A stretch of 64,000 nucleotides of DNA from positions 132,301 through 196,300 of the forward strand of contig QUIQ01000003.1 of NCBI GenBank assembly GCA_003480165.1. Reading direction: 5' to 3'. Made by a program: the position numbers and the translations under genes. The DNA is from Firmicutes bacterium AM41-11. Lineage in GTDB: Bacteria; Bacillota_I; Bacilli_A; Erysipelotrichales; Erysipelotrichaceae. Positions 56,686 through 63,953 of this stretch are shown here, piece by piece (the stretch's first letter is position 1; each line of letters begins with the position of its first letter). The notes below the pieces were generated by a model that worked only from the letters and a program-made list of their open reading frames with translations, had not been told where the DNA came from and ran no database searches.

Positions 56686-56997
56686 TTATCGTGCCATATC
56701 TCTGTGGTCGTAATACAGATTGCCCTTGGCAACTGCGGCATGGCTGATAATCTTGATATTGCCAGCTTTCTGGTTATCCAGAGCCTTCTGATAACCCACA
56801 TCGCTCAAATACAGGCGATTTCTTTCGCCTTTCCAACCGACAGGCGATTCATCGGTCAGCACATCGAAAATAATCATGTGCTTGGTGGCGTCATCAAATC
56901 GTGCCAAGTCCATATAGGTATGTCCCTGGTACTCCTTGGCACCATCCTGAATCCGCTTTCGCTCCATCAGCTCTCCAATCGTCGAATTTCTTTGCAT
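56686..56997 (-). CDS. Conserved ICE protein of unknown function
   Basis: A 103-residue protein (MQRNSTIGELMERKRIQDGA...). 'YLSDVGYQKALDNQKAGNIK' near the C-terminus recurs in Tn1549-type elements as remembered; no motif gives a function. The ATG at 56997 has GGAGGTTCTT upstream. Confidence 0.65.
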   Translation of the reverse strand: MQRNSTIGELMERKRIQDGAKEYQGHTYMDLARFDDATKHMIIFDVLTDESPVGWKGERNRLYLSDVGYQKALDNQKAGNIKIISHAAVAKGNLYYDHRDMAR

Positions 56998-57007
56998 AAG
57001 AACCTCC

Positions 57008-57649
57008 TTACAGAACATCTCGGTCAGGGTTACTTTTGTGGGGAACCGAATCAGCTTTGACAGGTGCATCTTCTTTCTTCACCATGTCATCCGGCAGGGG
57101 AAGCGCCATAATGCTGCGCCCCATGCGTACAAAAGTCTCAGGCTGATGAAAGTGTTCCTCAAACTGCTTCATCAGTTCCGGGGACAGAGAACAAAAATCA
57201 TCCTCGCCCAATCCCACAACCAGAAAATCACCGGCGATAATGTCATAAATATCGCCGTCATCATCACGCAGCGCACGGTTCAGTTCTTTGCCTACGAGTT
57301 TACCTTCGTCGTGCATCACCAGTGCAACCGGCTCATTGAACGGATAAGTTGCCTCAATATCGCCACCTACGGCTTTCTGCAAATCCTCCAGCTCACAGCC
57401 GATCTGCACAGCCTGCGGATACATGAACGGCTTTACCAGCAACACATTCATGGTATCTGCCTGTTCTTTCTGAACCTCCCGTTCCTCGGTCGTGCCGAAC
57501 GCAACACCGGTAAAGTTTTCGGAGTCCAGAATGTACTCCGAATTGTAATAAGCGGCTCTAACCTGTTCCTCTGCCGCATCGTGAGATTCTGCTTGCACCG
57601 TAACCGTTTTCTCCAAGGTTTCGGTGATCTTCACATCGTATTCTTTCAA
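57008..57649 (-). CDS. DpnD/PcfM-like plus DUF3846 fusion protein
   Basis: A 213-residue protein. Residues 1-60 ('KITETLEKTVTVQAESHDAA', 'YYNSEYILDSENFTG') match DpnD/PcfM-type proteins, and residues 65-175 ('MNVLLVKPFMYPQAVQIGC', 'YDIIAGDFLVVGLGED') match DUF3846. Two small ICE families are thus fused here. The function is unknown; the C-terminal tail ends with the Lys/Pro/Asp-rich sequence common to this ICE. Confidence 0.72.
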   Translation of the reverse strand: MKEYDVKITETLEKTVTVQAESHDAAEEQVRAAYYNSEYILDSENFTGVAFGTTEEREVQKEQADTMNVLLVKPFMYPQAVQIGCELEDLQKAVGGDIEATYPFNEPVALVMHDEGKLVGKELNRALRDDDGDIYDIIAGDFLVVGLGEDDFCSLSPELMKQFEEHFHQPETFVRMGRSIMALPLPDDMVKKEDAPVKADSVPHKSNPDRDVL

Positions 57650-57659
57650 GTTTCGATAC

Positions 57660-57715
57660 CTCCGTTTCTTTGGAAATAAGAAAAGCGACCATCCATGAAC
57701 CTGTTACAGTTCATA
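57660..57715 (-). terminator. Terminator overlapping the end of the 57704-58231 gene
   Basis: On the minus strand a stem GCGACTATTTATGAACTGT / ACAGGTTCATGGATGGTCGC (imperfect) is followed by TTTTC. It would end or attenuate the rep-par transcript before the downstream transfer genes. Confidence 0.65.
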
Positions 57716-58231
57716 AATAGTCGCATCCACATCGGCTAAAAGCTCGAACAAGCAAATATCGTCCAGTTCGCAAATCAGGGAACCCATGTCGAAGAAAATA
57801 TCGTCCTCGCATTCCACCGTAGTAACCACGCTGCGGTGTTCGTTAAGACAAATGGCTTCTTCCTTGTCCATCGTGATCGTAGACATACAGGACACCACAT
57901 AGAATGTCATATCTTCTGCTAACCACAGCTCCTTGCTCTGAATCGTGCGAACTTTTTCATCGCCGCTCATATCTTCTACATAGGACAGAAGCCGCACGGC
58001 TCTGCTGTTCAGAAGTACCTTTCCCTGATAGTCGATACCCTCACCAGCAGAGGACAATACTCGATACTCGCTAATCATCTCGGCATTTTTCTGAAACGAC
58101 TTTGCCAGAAGCGCAGGAGAAATATCATCGAACTCCTCACTGTAGTTTACGAGCATATCTACCATATAATCAGGATCGCAAAGGTCGTAGAGTTCTTCCA
58201 AAGCGCCCTGAATGTTTTTGGGTGTAAACAT
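57704..58231 (-). CDS. Acidic ICE protein of unknown function
   Basis: A 175-residue strongly acidic protein (MFTPKNIQGALEELYDLCDP...). No family is recognised. It lies 8 bp downstream of parB and ends at a terminator, so it is the last gene of the rep-par operon. An accessory maintenance role is possible. Confidence 0.6.
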   Translation of the reverse strand: MFTPKNIQGALEELYDLCDPDYMVDMLVNYSEEFDDISPALLAKSFQKNAEMISEYRVLSSAGEGIDYQGKVLLNSRAVRLLSYVEDMSGDEKVRTIQSKELWLAEDMTFYVVSCMSTITMDKEEAICLNEHRSVVTTVECEDDIFFDMGSLICELDDICLFELLADVDATIYEL

Positions 58232-58239
58232 TTTTTACC

Positions 58240-59166
58240 TTACCTTTCCATTGATTTTTCTCTTTTTTTCTGCCATTGCTCCAAAAGCTGAATGATTTTA
58301 TCCTCCATCTGCTTGTTGGTATAGGACTTCGGGAAGTATTTTCGCAACGAATCCGTTTTGAAGGTTACTCTGTCCAGCTCTCCCTTCTTGATTTCATTCA
58401 TAATCTCGCACATCGCATCCAGCGTACACTCGCCCTCCTGTGCGAGCTTTTTAATTCGCTGTGCTTGCGAAAGGGAAGGAGCTGCTTGAGCATAATCCAT
58501 TGCAGAAAGAAAATCCTTCTGTTCTTCACTTGCCAGATAGGAAAGCTCCACCGCAGGATTGAATTTGATCTGACCCGTATCTACCATATCCAGCAGTTCC
58601 GGAATCAGTTCGGTCAGACGGATATAACGGTGTACCTGATTTCTGCTTTCTCCTGCCTCCTGACCGACTATATCCATTGCCTGCAACTTCATCCCAACTT
58701 GGGATGAAGTTAAATCGGTGCGTTGACCTTGATGTTTAATCGCATCCAGCTTCATCTTATAAGCAAATGCTCTTTCACTCGGCAGGATACTCTCCCTCTG
58801 CAAATTCGCATCAACCATCAAAATAATGGCTGCATCATCGTCCAGGTCACGAACAATCGCAGGCATGGTTTCCTTACCCGCAAGCTCCGATGCCCGGTGC
58901 CGCCTGTGACCAGAAACGATTTCATAACCACCGTCGGGGTCAGGACGGACAATCGCAGGAGTGAGAACTCCGAAATCTCGGACGCTCTCTGCCGTTTTCA
59001 TCATTTCTTCATCATCAACCACACGGAAGGGGTGTCCCTCAAAGGGGTGTAGCTCAGAAAGCGGAATTTCCTGCACACGCTCCTGCTGGGCTTCAGCTCT
59101 GGATTGATCGGTGGAGAAAATATCATCGTACCCCTTCAAGCTGATGTTTGCGCCTTTTTTCTGCAT
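58240..59166 (-). CDS. parB: ParB-family partition protein
   Basis: A 308-residue protein with the ParB nuclease-like domain 'QEIPLSELHPFEGHPFRVVD' then 'GYEIVSGHRRHRASELAGK' (the G-H-R-R box, about residue 85), a helix-turn-helix region ('EAGESRNQVHRYIRLTELIP') and a basic C-terminal part. It binds centromere-like sites and works with ParA to maintain the excised element. Its start overlaps the parA end by 44 bases. Confidence 0.9.
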   Translation of the reverse strand: MQKKGANISLKGYDDIFSTDQSRAEAQQERVQEIPLSELHPFEGHPFRVVDDEEMMKTAESVRDFGVLTPAIVRPDPDGGYEIVSGHRRHRASELAGKETMPAIVRDLDDDAAIILMVDANLQRESILPSERAFAYKMKLDAIKHQGQRTDLTSSQVGMKLQAMDIVGQEAGESRNQVHRYIRLTELIPELLDMVDTGQIKFNPAVELSYLASEEQKDFLSAMDYAQAAPSLSQAQRIKKLAQEGECTLDAMCEIMNEIKKGELDRVTFKTDSLRKYFPKSYTNKQMEDKIIQLLEQWQKKREKSMER

Positions 59167-59950
59167 TGTTTAACACCTCCTTCGTCAGAATTTTATAGGC
59201 TTCGGCAACTTTGCCTTTGGGATCATGCTTGAAGATACTGGTTCCCTCTGCGCTGATTTCCTCTGCACGGACAGAGCGGGGAATGTCGGTCTTGTAAACC
59301 TTCAGCTTTCCGCCGTAGCTCTCCCGAATCAGATTGCTGATGTCTTTGGAGTAGTTGGTGCGGCTGTCCACCATCGTCAGAAGAATCCCTTCAATCCTCA
59401 GTTTCGGGTTGATTTGCCTCTTGACCTTGTTGATGGTTCCAAGCAGCTGTTCCAGACCCTTTGCAGGAAGGTATGCTGCCTGAACCGGTATCAGCACATT
59501 GTCGGCAGCTGCCAACGCATTGACGGTCAGCATACCCAAAGACGGCATACAGTCAAGAAGAATGTAATCATAATTCTGTTTGACTGTATCCAGGTATTGC
59601 CGGAGAATGGTTTCCCGGCTCATGGCATTGACCAGTGCTACCTCCATACCTGAGAGTTCGATGTTGGACGGCACCAAATCAACGCCCTCCGGATGATGAA
59701 GAATCCCTTCATCGGGAGTAATAGGGTTTTCCATCATAATCTTTCCCATCAGATCGGAAAGTGTCGGAGACAGATCATCCGGGCAGGGATTGCCCAAACT
59801 GACCGTCAGGGAAGCCTGGGGATCGGTGTCTACCAGAAGCACCTTTTTTCCTTCAAGAGCCAAGCCAACGCCCAGATTCTCGGTGGTGGTGGTCTTTCCA
59901 GTGCCTCCTTTCTGATTGACCACCGCAATGATGGTTGCTTTTTTCGACAT
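59123..59950 (-). CDS. parA: ParA-family partition ATPase
   Basis: A 275-residue Walker-type ATPase with the deviant Walker A 'VVNQKGGTGKTTTTENL' (about residues 10-26), 'LLVDTDPQASLTVSLG', and Walker B 'YDYILLDCMPSLGMLTVNAL' (about residue 128). It belongs to the Soj/ParA group that segregates plasmids and ICE circles. It is preceded by the replication initiator gene by 6 bp. Confidence 0.93.
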   Translation of the reverse strand: MSKKATIIAVVNQKGGTGKTTTTENLGVGLALEGKKVLLVDTDPQASLTVSLGNPCPDDLSPTLSDLMGKIMMENPITPDEGILHHPEGVDLVPSNIELSGMEVALVNAMSRETILRQYLDTVKQNYDYILLDCMPSLGMLTVNALAAADNVLIPVQAAYLPAKGLEQLLGTINKVKRQINPKLRIEGILLTMVDSRTNYSKDISNLIRESYGGKLKVYKTDIPRSVRAEEISAEGTSIFKHDPKGKVAEAYKILTKEVLNNAEKRRKHQLEGVR

Positions 59951-59956
59951 TTATCG

Positions 59957-60886
59957 TCACTCTCCTTCCTCTCGCTTCATTTTCAATTTCTTAAATCCTC
60001 CTTCCAAATATCCGTGTGACATATCGTGCCGAACAAGAGCATCGTAGTAGGTGTCTATTGTCGTCGGCGCATTGTATATCGTAGTCAGCATATACTGACG
60101 GATATTTCTAATCTTTGTGGTGTTCTCCTTGAAGCAGTCCATAACATATCGAATGTGTTCGGCATTCAGTTTCATAAACCGACTGCGGACAATTTCTGCC
60201 GGACGCTCCTCTGCACCAATGCGAATCAACGGTCGCTTCGTGCAAACTGTTTCAACGATCAACTCCAGAATGTTATCCAGCATTTCGGAATCGTAAGGGT
60301 AATCCTTCTTCAACAAATCCATACTGAGCTGATCCGAGAAATAATCAAAGTATTCTTGATACCGGTCATTCTCGTCCATCATTCCACCATTTCCGGAAGG
60401 AAAGATAGAATCAGTATCACTAAATTCAGTATTTTTAATATCAGTATTATTACATTGTGATTTCGGAAGTTCTTGAGTTGTGATTTCCATTGTTCCAGAA
60501 TTGTGATTTTCACAATTCAAGAGTTGTGAATCCACAGCAGAGATAAAGTTCTTCACATAGATCAGGTTGGGCTTTCCCAAACCCTGGCGCTTACGTTCAA
60601 TCAATCCTGCTTTCTTCTCAAGTTCACTGAGCAGCTTGATAGCCTTTTGTTCAGCACAGTTCAGAGCCATCTTCGCTTCGTCGATTGTAAAAATGATATA
60701 CACTCTACCGTTTTTATCTATCCAACCATTCTTGGCAGACAGGCTCATGCGGTCAAGCAAAATGCCATACAGCATCTTGGCATCGGCAGAAATATTCCAG
60801 AACCTCTCGTTCGTGAACAACACCTTCGGAACTCGATAGAATGTGAATAGATCGGATTGCTGACCGTAAAAATAATCAAAACTCAC
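59957..60886 (-). CDS. Replication initiator protein (RepA_N-type)
   Basis: A 309-residue protein with the RepA N-terminal pattern 'FYRVPKVLFTNERFWNISAD', 'KMLYGILLDRMSLSAKNGWI', and a DUF6017-like C-terminal domain ('RPLIRIGAEERPAEIVRSRF'). It starts with GTG, and the GTGA overlaps the upstream stop codon. It probably starts replication of the excised circle. The repeated ATTAGC(T/A)(G/A)G words at 61404-61497, upstream of the operon, are candidate initiator-binding sites. Confidence 0.88.
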   Translation of the reverse strand: MSFDYFYGQQSDLFTFYRVPKVLFTNERFWNISADAKMLYGILLDRMSLSAKNGWIDKNGRVYIIFTIDEAKMALNCAEQKAIKLLSELEKKAGLIERKRQGLGKPNLIYVKNFISAVDSQLLNCENHNSGTMEITTQELPKSQCNNTDIKNTEFSDTDSIFPSGNGGMMDENDRYQEYFDYFSDQLSMDLLKKDYPYDSEMLDNILELIVETVCTKRPLIRIGAEERPAEIVRSRFMKLNAEHIRYVMDCFKENTTKIRNIRQYMLTTIYNAPTTIDTYYDALVRHDMSHGYLEGGFKKLKMKREEGE

Positions 60887-61017
60887 ACGGCTTCACCACC
60901 TTCTTTCTGCGGAAAACTTTCTGTTGTCAGCGGAATGCTGCGGAAAGTCGTATCCGTCTTTTCGTAAGGACATCGGGCAAAATAGTAGAAGCGGTATTCC
61001 TGTTCATACACATCCAT
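60883..61017 (-). CDS. Small 44-residue protein between the Cys-rich gene and rep
   Basis: An ATG at 61017, one base after the upstream stop, opens MDVYEQEYRFYYFARCPYEK and a 44-residue product. It overlaps the rep start by 4 bases (GTGA). The longer frame to 61101 only overlaps the Cys-rich gene and is not needed. The function is unknown. Confidence 0.55.
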   Translation of the reverse strand: MDVYEQEYRFYYFARCPYEKTDTTFRSIPLTTESFPQKEGGEAV

Positions 61018-61018
61018 A

Positions 61019-61276
61019 TCAACGAAGCCCCACTTCACGCATAACCTTCTTCGTACACCAACCAATGCACGGGTGATCTCGCCCATAGGGACAGCCATCA
61101 CATTCCGACTTGGGTTTCGGCGGCAAAGAGATTAAGTAGTAGCAATTATTTCTACCCAGACGGCAGCCCTTTCTGCCATTCGTCCAGAAGTAGCAGTAAT
61201 GACAGTCGCTCGGCTTGTCTGCGGTATAAACAGGCTTGCTCAAATAAAACACCTCCAATCTCTTGTATTTGCCCAT
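61019..61276 (-). CDS. Cys-rich small protein, first gene of the rep-par operon
   Basis: An 85-residue protein (MGKYKRLEVFYLSKPVYTAD...) with eight cysteines in a zinc-binding arrangement: 'DCHYCYF', 'GCRLGRNNC', 'CDGCPYGRDHPCIGWC'. The frame is open to 61465, but the ATG at 61276 begins the conserved part; an alternative is ATG 61288. It lies directly after a terminator-like hairpin (61294-61340), so its expression may need antitermination or a promoter within the hairpin region. A DNA- or RNA-binding regulator is possible. Confidence 0.65.
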   Translation of the reverse strand: MGKYKRLEVFYLSKPVYTADKPSDCHYCYFWTNGRKGCRLGRNNCYYLISLPPKPKSECDGCPYGRDHPCIGWCTKKVMREVGLR

Positions 61277-61289
61277 GGGTTTGGGCATA

Positions 61290-61338
61290 AAAAAAGAGCG
61301 CCTATCCATCCCCAATGCGGGGCAAATAGACGCTCTAT
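61290..61338 (-). terminator. Attenuator-like hairpin before the rep-par operon
   Basis: On the minus strand a stem AGAGCGTCTATTTGCCCC / GGGGATGGATAGGCGCTCT with a 4-base loop is followed by seven T and then at once by ATG. It has all marks of a rho-independent terminator but sits immediately upstream of the first gene of the operon. Confidence 0.75.
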
Positions 61339-61403
61339 GTACATAACGATATTTAATTTTATCTGCTATAACTGCATGGTATTCAAAACATCCGCCTTTT
61401 TTG

Positions 61404-61497
61404 ATTAGCTGGATTTTTGGCACGATTTTGGGGCTGATTAGCAGGAAGGGCATTTTCATTAGCAAGAACAGCCCGTTTTCTGCTAAAAATTAGCTGG
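61404..61497 (+). repeat. Iteron-like ATTAGC(T/A)(G/A)G repeats
   Basis: Four copies of a 9-mer lie at 61404, 61437, 61458 and 61489 (ATTAGCTGG, ATTAGCAGG, ATTAGCAAG, ATTAGCTGG), spaced 33, 21 and 31 bp. They lie between the rep operon and the right end of the ICE. They could be initiator-binding sites or integrase arm sites; three further copies lie outside the left end. Confidence 0.6.
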
Positions 61498-61604
61498 CGA
61501 TTTTGTCTTATAACAACCGTTCGATTCTGGAGGGGTTGTCAAAAATCAAATTTTGGAGTAGAATTTTATCTCATACAGTGAAAGAGCTTTTTCGTAGCTT
61601 TTTA

Positions 61605-61650
61605 TATAAGAAAAGCCGAAAACCCTTGAAAACAAAGGCTTTCGGCGTTG
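61605..61650 (-). terminator. Terminator of the ICE-borne tRNA-Arg gene
   Basis: On the minus strand a stem GCCGAAAGCCTT / AAGGGTTTTCGGC is followed by TTTTC. It is placed 6 bp after the encoded CCA of the tRNA. Confidence 0.8.
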
Positions 61651-61655
61651 TTCAC

Positions 61656-61732
61656 TGGCGTCCATAAGAGGATTTGAACCTCCGACCCCACGCTTAGGAG
61701 GCGTGTGCTCTATCCAGCTGAGCTATATGGAC
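61656..61732 (-). tRNA. tRNA-Arg(CCU), complete, carried by the ICE
   Basis: A 77-nt gene including encoded CCA. The acceptor stem GTCCATA/TATGGAC, D-arm GCTC/GAGC, anticodon stem CACGC/GCGTG with loop CTCCTAA (anticodon CCU, reading AGG), and T-arm with TTCAAAT all pair well. It lies inside the element, 86 bp from the right attachment core. Its acceptor and anticodon stems differ from the split chromosomal tRNA-Arg(CCU), so it is a distinct gene and not a regenerated copy. It would supply the AGG-reading tRNA lost by the insertion. Confidence 0.95.
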
Positions 61733-61817
61733 GTGTCTGATATATGATCATAGCCCGATCAAAGTCGAACTGCAATCCCTTATTTAGTTTTTTTTGAGGT
61801 GGCCGTTGTAACGCAAC

Positions 61818-61857
61818 CTTAGGAGGCGATTGCATTCTCCAGCTGTGCTACGAGGAC
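61818..61857 (-). pseudogene. 5' half of the split tRNA-Arg(CCU) gene
   Basis: Read on the minus strand: acceptor strand GTCCTCG, TA, a D-arm (GCA...TGC), anticodon-stem strand ATCGC and loop CTCCTAAG, where the tRNA sequence stops. What follows inside the element (GTTGCGTTACAACGG) does not rebuild a T-arm. Joined to 15568-15612 it makes a fully paired tRNA-Arg(CCU). Confidence 0.9.
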
Positions 61858-61869
61858 ATGGATACACAC

Positions 61870-62502
61870 TTACTTCTCTATTAACGAACGAAAATCTGGA
61901 ATTATATCTACTTGATGTTCCGCAAATTCTTTTCGATTCCAATCATTGACTAAACCAACACAATGAATGCCCAAAGAAGATGCTGTTTGAATCGCATACA
62001 TAGAATCTTCAAAAACCGTCGTAGTCTCCGGGTTGGCATCTAAAGTATCTAACGCAATTTGATAGATTTCTGGCTTTCGCTTCGTCAAAGACATCTGTTC
62101 TGCAGAAAAAATATGTGAAATATAAGGAAGCATTCCCAAACGATCTAAAACCAATTTTGACAATGTCTCATCATTAGAAGTAACGATAGCCATTGGAATC
62201 TGCTTCTTGGCACATTGTTGAATAAATGCCAGGGCTCCTGGTTTTTCTGGAACATGGTACATATATTCATTTTTAATATACTTCATTGTATATTCTTCCA
62301 TTTCTTCGATAGACATTTTTGCCCCAAAGTATTTGCGAATATACACAAGCACTTCGGAAAAACGATAGGACATAAACGTTTTCTTCATACGATTAAAATC
62401 TGTATCAATACCAAGATGTTGGAACAAATCGCTGATAGCATCTTCCCAAACATACATTGATTCAATTAACGTATCATCCATATCGAAAAAAATAGTCTGC
62501 AT
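61870..62502 (-). CDS. HAD-family phosphatase (phosphoglucomutase/phosphatase-like)
   Basis: A 210-residue HAD hydrolase. Motif I 'IFFDMDDTLIESM' (nucleophile Asp about residue 7), a helical cap (about 15-80), motif II 'MAIVTSNDE' (about residue 108), motif III Lys in 'TKRKPEIYQIAL', and motif IV 'TTVFEDSMYAI'. It may hydrolyse sugar phosphates or similar metabolites. It is a chromosomal gene flanking the ICE. The next feature upstream is tRNA-Arg(CCG). Confidence 0.88.
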   Translation of the reverse strand: MQTIFFDMDDTLIESMYVWEDAISDLFQHLGIDTDFNRMKKTFMSYRFSEVLVYIRKYFGAKMSIEEMEEYTMKYIKNEYMYHVPEKPGALAFIQQCAKKQIPMAIVTSNDETLSKLVLDRLGMLPYISHIFSAEQMSLTKRKPEIYQIALDTLDANPETTTVFEDSMYAIQTASSLGIHCVGLVNDWNRKEFAEHQVDIIPDFRSLIEK

Positions 62503-62519
62503 ACAATCTCCTAAAAAAA

Positions 62520-62596
62520 TGGCGCGCTCGACAGGGATTGAACCCGCAACCTTCAGAATCGGAATCTGACACTCTATCCAATTGAGCTACGAGCGC
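62520..62596 (-). tRNA. tRNA-Arg(CCG)
   Basis: A 77-nt gene including CCA. Acceptor stem GCGCTCG/CGAGCGC, anticodon stem TCAGA/TCTGA with loop TTCCGAT (anticodon CCG, reading CGG), T-loop TTCAATC. It is chromosomal. Confidence 0.93.
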
Positions 62597-62624
62597 ACTC
62601 CTATATACTATAACACAAACCGTC

Positions 62625-62654
62625 TTGAATGCACTAATGAAAATATGGTATAAA
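62625..62654 (+). promoter_or_regulatory. Promoter of the permease gene
   Basis: TTGAAT (62625-62630), 18-base spacer, TATAAA (62649-62654), about 32 bp before the start codon of the permease gene. No PyrR-type attenuator is visible in the short leader. Confidence 0.6.
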
Positions 62655-62686
62655 TATCAAAGAGAAATTTAGGAGGAAAGAAATTT

Positions 62687-63940
62687 ATGGCAAAAAGAAT
62701 TATTCAAGTTCAAGAGAAAGTTCCTGCCAAACTTATGATTCCCTTGAGCATCCAACATATGTTTGCGATGTTTGGTGCTAGTGTACTCGTACCCTTTGTC
62801 TTAGGAATCAACCCATCCATCGTATTATTTATGAATGGAATCGGAACCCTGTTGTTCATTTTAATCACCAAAGGAAAAGCCCCAGCGTATTTAGGAAGTA
62901 GTTTTGCCTTTTTAGGACCTGCATCCATCGTTATCGCAAAATTTGGTTTTCCCTATGCCCAAGGTGGCTTCGTTATCACTGGTTTATGTGGATGTTTACT
63001 AGCCTTTTTAATTTATAAGGTCGGAACAAAATGGATAGATATCGTTCTACCAAGTGCAGCCATGGGTCCAGTTGTCGCATTAATTGGTTTAGAATTATCC
63101 AGTTCCGCTGCCAGCAATGCCGGTTTACTTGATAAAGTCATTGATCCTGCGAACATTATTGTATTTGCGGTAACCATTGGCGTTGCGATTATCGGAAGTG
63201 TTTGTTTCCGAAAATTCTTAAGTGTTATCCCTATTTTAATTGCGATTATCTGCGGATATATTGCCGCCATTTGTGTAGGAATGGTTGATTTAAAACCCGT
63301 GATGGAAGCATCCTTATTTTCTATTCCTCACTTCCAGGCACCAAAGTTTGATATCAACGCAATACTAATGATCTTACCTGTATTACTTGTCATTACTTCC
63401 GAACACATCGGTCACCAAATCGTAACTGGAGAAGTCGTTGGAAAAGACTTATTGAAAGATCCCGGTCTACATCGTTCCTTATTTGCGGATAACTTCTCAA
63501 GTATGATTAGCGGTCTAGTTGGTTCTGTTCCAACAACAACCTATGGAGAAAACATTGGGGTTATGGCAATCACTGGCGTATACAGTGTCCAAGTAATTGG
63601 CGGTGCCGCTATTCTTTCCATCCTTTGTTCTTTTATCGGTCCATTATCTGCTTTGATTCAATCCATTCCAAGTCCTGTCATCGGAGGAATCAGTTTCTTA
63701 CTATACGGAATGATTGGAACATCCGGATTACGTATCTTAGTCGATAATCATGTTGACTATGCCAAAAGTACAAATATGATTTTGACTTCTGTTGTATTCG
63801 TAACCGGATTATCTGGCGCAGCCGTTACAATTGGAACCGTAGAATTAAAAGGTATGGTTTTAGCTTGTGTAGTCGCAATGTTATTGAGTTTATTATTCTA
63901 TATCTTTGATAAACTACACTTATTAAATCCTGATGCATAA
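62687..63940 (+). CDS. uraA: Uracil/xanthine permease (NCS2 family)
   Basis: A 417-residue membrane protein with about 12-14 membrane segments. Family signatures are 'PLSIQHMFAMFGASVLVPF' at the start, 'YLGSSFAFLGP', 'VITSEHIGHQIVTGEVVGKD' (conserved Glu and His of the NCS2 substrate site), 'TTYGENIGVMAITGVYSVQV', and 'GGISFLLYGMIGTSGLRIL'. It most resembles UraA-type uracil:proton symporters; xanthine cannot be excluded from sequence alone. GGAGGAAAGAAATTT precedes the ATG. Confidence 0.9.
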   Translation: MAKRIIQVQEKVPAKLMIPLSIQHMFAMFGASVLVPFVLGINPSIVLFMNGIGTLLFILITKGKAPAYLGSSFAFLGPASIVIAKFGFPYAQGGFVITGLCGCLLAFLIYKVGTKWIDIVLPSAAMGPVVALIGLELSSSAASNAGLLDKVIDPANIIVFAVTIGVAIIGSVCFRKFLSVIPILIAIICGYIAAICVGMVDLKPVMEASLFSIPHFQAPKFDINAILMILPVLLVITSEHIGHQIVTGEVVGKDLLKDPGLHRSLFADNFSSMISGLVGSVPTTTYGENIGVMAITGVYSVQVIGGAAILSILCSFIGPLSALIQSIPSPVIGGISFLLYGMIGTSGLRILVDNHVDYAKSTNMILTSVVFVTGLSGAAVTIGTVELKGMVLACVVAMLLSLLFYIFDKLHLLNPDA

Positions 63941-63953
63941 GAAAAAGGCCCAT

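Larger units (their letters stand above)
15605..61825. mobile_element. Tn1549-type integrative and conjugative element inserted in tRNA-Arg(CCU)
   Basis: The element is bounded by an 8-bp direct repeat (CTTAGGAG) at 15605-15612 and 61818-61825, which is the anticodon-loop core of the split tRNA. It is about 46.2 kb. It contains an integrase next to the left end, regulatory genes, an erm(B) island, a toxin-like cargo operon, a complete transfer module (relaxase, MobC, VirB4, VirB6-like, VirD4, PrgI, Maff2, NlpC/P60), partition genes and a replication initiator. Gene content and order match the Tn1549/CTn family of clostridial ICEs. Base composition is visibly more G+C-rich than the flanks except in the resistance island. 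All key transfer genes look intact, so it may still move. Confidence 0.9.

Noticed and set aside
61733-61817. Regenerated 3' half of the split tRNA at the right ICE junction
   Set aside because: The element sequence after the core (GTTGCGTTACAACGG) gives no T-arm and no matching acceptor strand, so the tRNA is not rebuilt there.
62600-62686. PyrR-type or other riboswitch before the uracil permease gene
   Set aside because: The leader is too short and no conserved stem was found; only a plain promoter and ribosome-binding site are visible.
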